Origin: Branchiostoma floridae
Lineage: Eukaryota > Chordata > Leptocardii > Amphioxiformes > Branchiostomatidae
Length of the DNA: 64,000 nt
Assembly (NCBI RefSeq): GCF_000003815.2
Contig: NC_049993.1
Coordinates: 12,158,098-12,222,097 of the forward strand
Direction of reading: 5' to 3'
The number at the start of each line of letters is the position of its first letter. Position 1 is the first letter of the stretch. The position numbers and the translations under genes are program-made. The notes beneath the pieces are model-generated. The model saw only the letters and a list, made by a program, of their open reading frames with translations. It was not told the origin of the DNA and made no database searches. This document shows, one piece after another, positions 36,201 through 48,200 of the stretch.

Positions 36201-39200
36201 TGAAGCAAAACCGTTGAAAAAATAGAAAAATGTCGACTGCATAAACATGGATAGTTGTAATTTTTGGTTGACCACAGACGTATCCTTGTATACGTTTACG
36301 TACTGTCATTATTTGGGCACGTTTTTCAAGTCGCGCCCACCGCTGAACAGAGACGGGGGGCGACATAGGTTATCTGGGTTTTGCGACCCTCTGCTGCAGT
36401 CACGTGTCTCCTACGTCACGTTCCGTACAGTAATCGGGTCCATTCCGTGAACAAGGCTGAGCTTTCATGCTAAGAATGCTATCTAATCTCCCACCTGTGT
36501 GAAGTTGGAGACCGTGCCCTTCCTCTCTTCCTGAGTCATGTTGACGAGCTGCTCCTCCTGCCGCTGCACCAGCACGTTCAGCAGGTCAATACTCTTGATG
36601 ACGTCACCACCGTACACCTTGCCCTGGTTGATGAGGTTACCCGATACGAGAGCAAGGATGTCTCCTGCCGGACCCCCTGCGTTCAGCTGGCGTATTGAAG
36701 AAAACAACACACGGATTGATACTTTGGCGGAGGCATTTTGGCGACGCCTTAGGAACGGAGGCATTTTTTTTACACTATTAGCCTACTGTTGCCCCCCCCC
36801 CCCCCCCCCATGTCAGGGATCCCAGCAGCAGTATAATTAGCCTGTGTTTACACAAGCTCTCGCCGGCTGGGCTTAATGACCCCCTCCCCCCTACGGGTGG
36901 CGGCAATTGTAGGGCCGGCCGCTAGGGGCTTGATTTTAGTCAGGCTACAGTATAATCAGATACTGTACTACTCCTACTGCTACTACTCCTACTACTACTC
37001 CTAGTGCGATAACAAATAGCTTACGTGGATATTTTACTTGCACTAGGGCACGTAATAAGATTACCAAGTCGAACGTCGTCTCAGAAATTTGTGTGACGCT
37101 TACCAGATCGTACAGCTCATTCACCCAGGGCGACGTACAGTCACTTAAGTCTGGTTCCCCTTTCCATCTCGGTCCCTCACAGAACCATCGAGCTGTGCCT
37201 ACAATTTAACATGTTGTAAAACAGGTTTTATTACCTCAATGATAATTGGTTGTCTTGAAATTTTGTTTATTTTTGTTCCGTAAGGAACTTCAACAATTGC
37301 TATGTACATCAAAAACAGACAACAGCACCGAAAGCTGAAAGTGCAACAAGCCCACAATTCTGATCGACCTAAAGCATTGTGGGAATCTAGAGCAAAATGT
37401 GTAAGTGCAACTTACCCACAGTTCCATTGGGACAAGGCTGAGAGGACCATTCTCCCCTAGAAGCTGCTGGCCACAGGATATTTCTCTTCCGCGTGGCCGG
37501 GCATTTGGACTCAGTAGTCATTGTAACGCCAGTTGGTACTGTGTTTTGGACAAAAGAAATAGGAAGAAAAAAGAAATAAGAATTCTTTTTGCTACAGTTG
37601 ATGTACCGTGTATATTGCTTGCTGCTTCATTAATACACCACTATGTCTTGCACCACATCCACAAAGCACCTGTGGTTATAAAACCTTGTCCAAAACCCGT
37701 AACATAGAAAGAGAAAAGAAGAGGTTACTTCCTGATAGAACCACAAACTTCTTACACAGAGAGAGACTAGTAAGGATTCACAGAACTGTCCACAGCCACA
37801 ACTAAACTAACAGCGTAGACTGCAAACATAACATAAAAGATAAGTTGAAAACATAGGAGAAAGAAGAGGGGGAATCAGCTCTCACGTATAGAAGTAACAT
37901 CCATAGCGGTAGTAGTATTTTCGGAAGTTGTACTGTTCACCACAACATCTGGAATTTACAAAAAGGTAGGAAATAATCAGGATTCTATTGAACGACTAAA
38001 CATACCAAAAGACTACCAACTACATGAAATGAAGAGTGTAATGAAGATTGAGCTGTGACATTGTGTGAAATGACAGTTGACAAGGAAAGGGAATCTGGAC
38101 TATGAAAGAAATGAGTTCACTCCCAAGGGAAAATAGCAACATCTAGCTACAATGAAGGGGGCATAGCAGTAGCATCATGAAATTTGAAGGCACAAGACAA
38201 TGAGGTTATAGATGCTGAAATGGTCAGTGTAGTGTTCATGAAAAACAACAAAATTTATGCACATGACATGCGCTGTATCATGTAACGAGTTAAGTGTTAA
38301 CTTCGCCAAATAGTCCTTACTAAAACTCATTCTCCACATGTTGAGGTGTTAGTGAAGTTCACCTCAATTCTTTTTCGTATTTTGAAAATCCTTTGTTACA
38401 GGTTTATTTTGGCCAATGAGTTTATTACAGTGCCTGCTTTAACTTGCACCTATCTTTAACACCTCTCATACAACCACTTCTGAAGTCTTCAAATTTTGAT
38501 TGGAATAAACTTTGAAAATTTACCATCAATAAAGCATTGTTAAGCAGTGTTATTAAAGCAAAACACATGAATATGGAATGGCGTTGCTAACTCGTGATCG
38601 GGGGTCCACTCGTGGCGGTTACGGTGGGAGGTAAGTTGGTGTGGAATGTTGCAGGTGACGTCAGCAGCTCAGTCGGCGCAGGCGCATAACCCTCTGGTGG
38701 ACCTACATACAGTTTAAAACATCGTTAGGACAGTGGGTACATGGGGCATTCATTTCAGCTATATCGTTGATCTTGACGTCTTATTTCTTTGCATGTGGTT
38801 AATGTGAAGTCCAGTATCATCCCTTTGAGATACGACTTCATCTGAACTTATTGCACTATCAACAAAATATCCTATATCATAGAATGTATACTGTGTATCT
38901 AGATCTTTATATAGTGAAGTTCAGGTTTTCAGAGATATGCTTGTACGAAAATGTACACTTGGAAAGGTAAATAAGCCTGAAATGAACGGGATTCCACTGG
39001 CTAGATAGTTGATTAAATTTGCACAGCCAATTCGATGTATCGAATATAGATATTTCTTTTCTAAACGATATACATGTAGTTCAATAAAGAAAATGAGAAA
39101 ACACCATGTTTTCTTTTTTCTTACCTGGTCGAATTGTCCTGAAAGAATTATGATTAGTTAATAATTTGGCAAGAAGGAATTGGGAGTCACGAAATCGTCT

Positions 39201-42200
39201 AAACTCACCCGCCACGCATTTCATCCGAACTTCCAGGTACTTATGTGTGCCTGGGCATGGGTCACCGAAAATGGTGTCATCAGCTACCATCGAACACTCA
39301 GGTAGGCCGTTACACCTGGAAAATAAGAATGGTCAGTTAAGTATTATATGTATCTGACTTTCTGTGCAGTTCAGCATAGCCTCAATTTATACAGCTTGTA
39401 CCTTATGAAATGCAACTCAAACAAGTTACTGGGGGTAAAATGTAGTGGTGTCTTTCAGATTTGGTAAAACTAAAAGGTGTCAATGAATCATTTGATTCGT
39501 TCCATTTCTTAACATATCATCAACTACCAGCATTGGGTAAAATATAACTCCGCGTCCGAGGCGTCGCCAAAAATAAACGTGGGCGTGATTGGTTGAAAGT
39601 TTAGCACAGTTTGCCTCACCTGTTACGAACTATGTGAAGTGTGCCCTGGGCTGAACAGTTGAGGCTGAAGTTATCGCTGACTCCCCCACAGCCCATGCCT
39701 GAGCGCCCGTAGCTGGCGTACTCCACGTAGATGAAGGGTCTGGTGAGACTGCCGCAGCTCAGCTTCAGCTCCTGCCCTTCACACGTCACCGTCACTTCCG
39801 GTAGTGCGCCTGCGCCAAAACAGCGGCCATGACAGTTTTGATTAGAAATCAACTTGCGCCATTATGTTTCCAAAAACACGACAATGAAAGCGAAAATTAC
39901 CATGTGCAACGTATTCTGACGGCAAGGAAAAATCTTAACCTAATTCGGCCCCAACAAGTTATTTTAAGTACAAAATGATCAGCACATGGCTGCACTAAAG
40001 ATATTCTATTGCAGACAGATGTCAGTAGACAAACGTAATCAGCAGCACAAACAAACATTGTTACCAAAGTCTGTTGGTAGTCAACATTGCAAAGGCAACG
40101 TACAAAGACAAGAGACTGCTTGGTTAAGACTTTATTAAGACACTAAAAGTTTATTTCTTAGTGGTAAGGCGTGGTCTATTGAAATTGTATGAGAAGACGT
40201 TTTCTCATGAAGCTAGATGCATTGCTTGTCAGTCATTGCGTCGTCTTTAAAAGCGTGTGAGTTTTATTCTATGGCAACTGTTCTATCGTCTTGCCGCTAG
40301 GTGGGGACAAACACTGTACACTTGTAGCGACGAAGACTCCGCGGTATGTTGCTTCTTACTCGAGCGTAGAGTTGGTCAGTAAGGCAGTAAGTAGCACATT
40401 CAGCTGCCGATCCGCGACACAGGTAAGATGCGCACATAGAGCTCCTACGTCTGAAAGCGCTACTTGCGAATATCGCCTTTCTGTCTTCTCACCATCGCAA
40501 GCATGTCGTGCTGCCCGAATCTGCCGCTGTTCCAAAGCGTAGTTGTAGATCTGAAGACAGGCGATTCTCCCATGGAACGCTCTCGACTCAAGATCCCCAT
40601 CTCTGTACCCCAATCTGATTGGTCCGCTGATGTTGAGCTCCGTGTTTCCTATTGGCTCGCTGTCAACGGCCACTCCCTGATGCCACAGCTTGGTCTCCCC
40701 GGACGTGACGTCATACGTCACGCCGACATAGTTCCACTTGTTAGGCCTGAGAACGCTGGCCGTCAGGACGGTTGGGTCCAGCGCAAAGCTACAACGATGG
40801 GACATACAGCATTAAGGTTTATGCTTCTACTTCCTCCAGCTGTTTTAATATTCTCTTCTTTCGTAACCCACTACAATTCTATAATAGTGATATGTTGGTT
40901 GATATGCAAGCACTGAGGTATAACCAAAACGTGTTAAGCGTGTATACGCCAAAGTTACATTCTTTTTTTTTTTTTATTACCAAGCAGATTGGACGATGTG
41001 CAAAACTCCTACTGACCATATCATGTTAGCCATTGCCGGGAATACTCAGTTGTTTCTCCTTAATTTAAATGTGTTTTTTTTACAGTTCACTGACCCAAGG
41101 GTAACTTTGCGATGACTGATATGTTTGGCATGGCAACGCGATCAACTAGCCTGTAATCCAGTCTTGTTACGACTGCGCTTCGAGTGGTCGCTACCCCTTC
41201 AGCCTGGCGACAAGACTGGATTCGAGGCTAGCGATCAACAGCTGCCTGCACCTGGAGGTGACGTACCTCCCGAACAAGCTGTTATTGGCCAGCTGCCAGA
41301 GAGTGCACCCTTCACTGCTGACGGGATAGTTCACGACCAGACCGGACTCCCCCATGGGATACACGTGCGCCAGCACCGTGACAGAGGCGTCCAGCACGTC
41401 CAGCGCACCGTTGTTGGGGATCTCTACGAACGAGCTGGAGTTTCCCGCGAAGTAGAAAGCGCCTTCGCTGTCGTCCAGGGGCCCTTCCGCGAGCTGGATG
41501 CCTGAGGCGTTTCCATGGTTACCGAAACGGCTAGTGTCGTCTGCACCGTGACGCTGGCTTAGCGGCCAGAGTCCTACCAGACCTGATATGATATGATATG
41601 ATATGACATGATATAGAAGACTAAGGTACAACGTGATAGTGTACACATTTGGTAGTGGCTTTGACTACCTCTTTTTCCCTGTGCTCACTTAAAGTTACAG
41701 ATTACATTCAGCTGCATTGACTTGTAGAAAGCAGACCTACTATTAGTACTAGCCCAATCTGTAAGCTATACAACAATCATCTTCAAGACACTGTTGGCCG
41801 ATTCTACCTTGGTATGACTGTAGAACAGATGCATAGCACAGCTTTCACGAATCGGGCAGCAGATTTTAATTGGCTCCAAAAGGACCCCCTTCAACTATTC
41901 AGCGGTGCCTTTTTTGCCTTTCAAAGGTATTTGCTGCTTTTCAGCATAGACTAACCCCCTGACGCCCAGTTTGGGATGAAAGTGCCCACTGTCCATGAAA
42001 TGGCTGGAAGAGGTTTTCTACCTACACCGATACCAAGGTAGCGGTTCTCAAGGTAGTGGTGTCACTGACAGACGGACCGTCTCATGTCGTTAGGAACGTC
42101 GTGCAGCAATCCTTTAGAAATATTGACGTATAGACCAAGGCAACTGTCCACTTAACTTTCAAGACTAAGGACAAAGTATTTTGTCACAAATAGCTGACAA

Positions 42201-45200
42201 AGAACTCCCGACCTTCTCAGGACCATGGATGGAAGTCAGTGGGTAAGCAAAGCCATCTGTCGTTTGGATTCAGTTGGCGAATTTGCCCACTAGCCTTTGA
42301 AATTCGTCTTTGCCAGCCGACTACGAATTTGGACAAATCAAACTCGGGAACTGTTCGTCGTAGATGCGATCAGAAGATGCGGATCGAACTGCAGTTAGAG
42401 TAGGATGGATTCCAGACAACTCCTAACTTATTCCACCATTGATCACCTTTGGTTTAGTAGTGATCGGAAATGAAGTCGTGGGAGGGTTCTGGATGTGTGA
42501 AAATGAACTTTAAGGAAGTAAGGTATTTCACAAAATAGGTACAACAGACTGCATCATTGGCATCTTAAAGAACCGTTGATCATTGATAGCCAAATAAAAC
42601 AATAAGATTCTAACCTTGTTCTGGTGGCACCTGGCACTTCTCTCCGGAATAACCAGCTGGGCATTTACACTGAAAATCAGCATCTGGCAAAACAAGAAAT
42701 AGGACTCAGTATGTTTTTTCAGTCCAAATATTTTTGCATTTTCGCAAAAACAAACGGTAAAATATATCCGGTTGTAACGTACATTCCTCTCTTTAAATCT
42801 ATTATGTTTACATCCATCAAAATACCACACATACATTTCGATATATACATGTATTTCAAGCTCTATTCTTACATTGTTGACCATCGTATGATGCATATGG
42901 TAAGATGAAAATATCTTACCTTTATCTGTCCATTCCGGTTCCACCGCCCAAAAGTCTTTTGTTCCTGAAAAACAACATGAATGTTCTGGTTATGCAACTA
43001 AACTAAACGAAAGTTATCCAGGCCAAACCCATGGACGCGAAGTACCAGAAATATCAACGTTTTTGCCTAGAAATATCATATCTGGAACTCGTTGCCACCG
43101 GTCACCCAGTACTGTAGAGGCATCCTCCTTTAGATAGCTTGAAACGGTACCTACAGATAGATGTGCAGGTTAGGTTATGACAGTGTAACATAACCAGCTG
43201 CTGCAGCGCCATGTGCCTGCGATGCTGGTGTATTACGCCGAAGGACTGTTATACTGGCTATTTAAATCTGGATACAGATACAGACACAAAAAAGAAAGAC
43301 GTATAAGATACCTTGGTAGGTAACATCTACATTGGCATCGGTATAGAGTCTACAGACCATGCCCCTAGTTTATGATACTCTGTAGTTTAGCCTGTTTACA
43401 AAAAACGTCTCACCTATCTCACAGATAAAGAAATTCTTATGTTCACATCTGGCGTCGTTCCACAAGAAGTTGTGTTGCCTCCGCAGCTCGATGCAGTTCT
43501 CGTTCCGCCTGCCGTTCGGCTCTCCTGTCTTCCAGCCGCCGGCCGTGACGTTACTTCCCGTGGCGTTCCACTTGAATACGCCCTCACTAGACTCGTCTGT
43601 TCCACTGGTCCAAAACGAATCTGTGTTTTACAAGGAAGAGTCAAAGATTTGCCCATTAGCTACAGAATGGATGTTTTTTTGGCCACGAAGCCAACTACCG
43701 TGGCAAAACCCATAGTGAATAGAAAGAAAAAAACACACAATCGACTTTCGAAAATTCAAATATAAGTACAAATTGTTAATATTCTATCATGTAGAGTCCA
43801 TTCCAAGACACCATGCGGATGTTTGTGGCCATTGTTTAGAATTGATTTTAAAGTTTTGTAATTATATGTCTAGGACATTTGATACTTCAGAAATATTTGT
43901 AACACTGTTTCAACTTTATAAATATTTCCCTGGTCCTGTAAAACTTTGGAAATATTCATGGTGTGGAATTGGATACTTCTAATGGTTTCTAAATAATGAT
44001 AACAGCATTCTACCATTATTTACCATTTTCTACCATTTTCTACCATTTTTTGTAAATGGTTCAGTGGGCTGGGAAGATAGTAATTCACACATCCTTGCAA
44101 AGTATGGTTGGGTGCCATGCAACAATGGCCCACCACGAAGGATCCACCAGTGCCCAGCTGTGAAATCTAACAATATACAGATGAAACAATAGGGCTTACT
44201 TTTATGGGGGCAATAAACTAATTTAACCATTTGGCCAGGTTTACCATTTTTTTATATGTTTGTAAATGTGAAATAATCACACAGAGGTTTCACAATAATT
44301 CTAAATAAAGATATTTTTGTACAGTAAGTTTCAAAATGTTTCTAAGATATTCAAAGGAATTCAAATATATGAGTACTTTCTCAGTCAATTTTTTTAAAAC
44401 AATTCAATTATTGTGGCTCAGATATTCTTTTATTCAAAATAATTCAGACTAATTATAAATATCGCCTAAAAACCCTCATGGTGTCTTGGAATGGACTCTA
44501 GTATCTTTCATTAAAATGCCCGGCCCCTGTAATAAAAAGAAATGCTTTCTTCCCAAAGCATACAAAATTTGTATAATCAGAATCAATCAATCAATGTATC
44601 CCATACTTGAGGCAGCCATGTAAAAGAACGGGACATCCTGATGATTTTAGTACTACTATGTTACAGAATATTGATACCCACACCAAAAGAGTTAATTCAA
44701 GTCCCCACATGCAAAACCTTTCAACCCATTTATGCTGTCAATGAGCGATGCAAAAGACAAAGGATGACAGACACAAGCAGATGAGAGACAGAAGGTGGTT
44801 CAATTTGAGCGGGTGGCAATCTCGGCAATTATCGCGAGAAACCCAGAGTCTTGCAAGCAATGATCATAAAACATAGCCGCAGGGTAACACCTAGCAGTAA
44901 GTTCTTCTTGAACTACTTAGGCACCTTGTCACCATCCGGATTCCTGCAATTGTTTCCTACTCTTCCGGAATCCGGATATCTTTGCGAGGTTCTAAACTAT
45001 CGACTACGTTATTACCGTTGCCGTTCATTGCCGTTGTGGATAGTGGCATAGTGGTACTTTGATGTTGTGCCCTTCCGTCGGCGCTGCGCCTCCGTCTTCC
45101 ATTATCAGCATTTTCACGACCGTTGTTTTCCCTATCATTGTTGCCATTGTTGTTTTGCTGGCCATTGTTGCCGTTTCCTCCAGCGTTGTTGGTGCCGTTC

Positions 45201-48200
45201 CCTCCGTTGTTTCCGTTCCCTCCGTTGTTTCCGTTCCCTCCGTTGTTACCGTTCTCTCCGTTGTTTCCGTTCCCTCCGTTGTTTCCGTTCCCTCCGTTGT
45301 TTCCGTTCCCCTCGTTGTTTCTGTTCCCTCCGTTGTTTTCGTTCCCCACGTTGTTTCCGTTCCCTCCGTTGTTTCCGTTCCCTCCGTTGTTTCCGTTTCC
45401 TCCGTTGTTTCCGTTTCCTCTGCCATCGTTGTCACCATCAACTCCATTGTCGTCAACGTCAGCATCATTGCCATTATCATCATCATCCTCATAATCGTTG
45501 CCATTTCCATCAGCATCGTCAATATTACCACCATCGGCATCACTGCCATTGTCATTAGCATCATCGATATTATCATTGTCATTGTCTCCCTCATTATTGA
45601 CATTGTCATCGTCATCACCACCAGCATCACTGTCATCAGCAACATCGTCATCGTTGTCATCATCTTCACTATTCCTTTGACTTTCGTCGTCATCAACATT
45701 TCCGTTGACATTGTCTTCCTCCTCACCATCGCCGCTGTACCCATCAGTTGTGGGAGGTATTGGGCTACCTCCTGACATGTCAAAGAATAAAACGTATAGT
45801 CCCATACATGTTTTTCTAAAGGAATAGCTTATATTAGAAAGGCGTTACTTGCTTTACGTAAGCACAGCTACATTATCGTTGGATGCAAAGCAAACCTTGA
45901 TGTCCACAAATACGTATGACAACTTTTGTACAAAAATATCATTAAATGGGAATCCTTATTTGCAATTCTTGCTGCCTTTCTATTTTGACATCTTCCTTTT
46001 ATAACGCCTTCTATATGTCGCATCAAAAGAATTCCTCTGGTGCATAAAGCTTGATTTAACAAGCAGATTGCCCTCTACAGCAAGTCTACAGCCACCTTGC
46101 AAAGTACTCATGGTTTGGTACCTGCTGACTGATTACACAGCGCTTTCACATCACAGAACCCAGTTCCGTTGCGCGTTTCTGTTCCATTCAAGTCTGGGTT
46201 GACCACGTTTTATTTAGAGGAGGAAAGAAAGAAATACACGTGAGACAGACGGCTTGTTCACACGATGAATACCTCCACCTCCACCAACCCCGCCACCAAC
46301 CAATGATACGAAACGGCCTCCTACGGCTTCCTACCTCCACCGACATCTCCATCCACTTCACAGACATAACTGAAGCTCCACTGATTACAGTAGGCATCCG
46401 CCCATTGGTCCGTCCGGGAGTTCCCTCTGTTTCCCCGCACAATGTGAGAACAGAGCCGGCTCTTGTTGTTCGGTTCTCCCGGCGCCCAGGGCTGGAACCC
46501 ACCAGCCTCCGTGCCATCACTGAACACCCAACTTCCGTTGACTTTCATCAACCCTAGCCAAAACTGTTCAGTTCTGTCCAAACAGTTCTTGAGAAATACG
46601 ACTCTCGTATAAGACTCGGCGTCCTTTGGGGCGACCAGGCGACCGCCCTTAGCCTGGCAAACTTCAGAAGCTTGGGACTGAGTCAACTTTTCCAAGGAGG
46701 CGGTATACGTTTTATTGTTGTAGAATAGAGTGTTGTTCGTCGGACATTCATCGAATAAGCCTAGAAACAAACGTGTACAATACATACGTCGTCTTTACAA
46801 CAAGGAATCAGATGCCTTCCTCTTATCAATGGAGAGAAAGAGGCCATGGTCACACACTCAATGGTCAAGTGCATCACCAGTGAGAACATTGTCTATGCTT
46901 TAATTTGCTGAAAATGGTCAGCTGAATTTTTATGTATCATTGGCATGTATGTATGATACCGAATGGCATAACGTATCACCATTGACATAAATCACCAAAA
47001 AACACATGCAGACAGTATTTCATCAACAGCAAAGCAAGCACAAACACACAAATATAGTGATTCCGGTATGTCTTAACTCTCGAGATTTCACTTTTCTTAT
47101 AAAATCAAAGGGAATAGTTTCTGTGCAGTACTTCAACCACTTGATCATAAGTTTTTTTCTTCACATGAATGAAAATAAAAACATTTATTCGGAATATTGC
47201 AAACAAAATTGCCACGAGGGACGCTCCTCTGATGAGGTGATCTGCAGCTCCAAGCTCTTCCTGACATCCGGTGCTGATATGGGTGAAGATCGTGTCTTCA
47301 AGCTAACATATGTCAAGATCCACTGTAACCACATGTCACGGCAAGCCTCTCTGTGCACTCCTTTAGGCACTCTATCTTCTCATTCATTGATTTTGTCATC
47401 GACACCTTGTTTCTCTGTGACCCACCGACATCTCTACATACGAGAATTAAAGCCGATATCTCATTTGCTTGTGGAGCCAAAGTGGTGATCTCGCTATGTT
47501 CTGCTTGAGCTCTTTAGAGTTAAGATCGTGCCGACAAGTCTTGGAACGGAATATACGTGTAGATTAGGTTCCAGCTTATGGATGATGTTCATTGAACCAG
47601 GCTTTGTCCATGTTGATTTGGTTATATGGATGACATTCGCGTATCAATTTTTTTCGGCCAGAAAAAAATGTTTTGAATCATACTGTAAATCGTACAAAAC
47701 ACCTACAAAATGAGCAAATATACGCCGTGGGTTGAAAACAAATCGTAATACGTGTCCTGACGTTATAGAGTATCAACGTTAATTTAAGGCCAAAGGAGAA
47801 GATGTCAAAGAAGGAAATGAAACAAATCTATCGTTCGGTATACCATACTCTGTGTGTTAGGTCATCGTTGAACCTTCCCGGCTTATATTTCACAATGAAG
47901 CAAACTTTTTTCCAAACTTTTTTTTAAAATTCGCACGCTCGCATCAGTTTTGGGATTCCAAGAGGATGCCATCCATATAATTTAATCAACATGGCCTTAG
48001 ATGTACATTTTGTACTTCTAACAGTATGTCAGCAAAGTGACAACGAAGTGGACACCATTATTCCTATTAGTAAAACATATTTGCCAGTAGACCAACACTT
48101 TGCCCCCTTCCTCCTACATGTATTACGAACACCCCCACCCCTTTTCCTTAAACTATTTGAACCAACAGCCAATAAAAAGCACGTAATTTACTTTTACAAC

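Noticed and set aside
39122-39137. 14-bp micro-exon between the SUEL and stalk exons
   Set aside because: It has AG and GT neighbours, but its length is not a multiple of three and would break a phase 1-1 join.
45059-45775. Plus-strand open frames (up to 238 aa) opposite the Asn-Gly exon
   Set aside because: They mirror an 18-bp 3n repeat and an Asp-rich stretch; the minus strand has the acceptor, phase agreement and stop.
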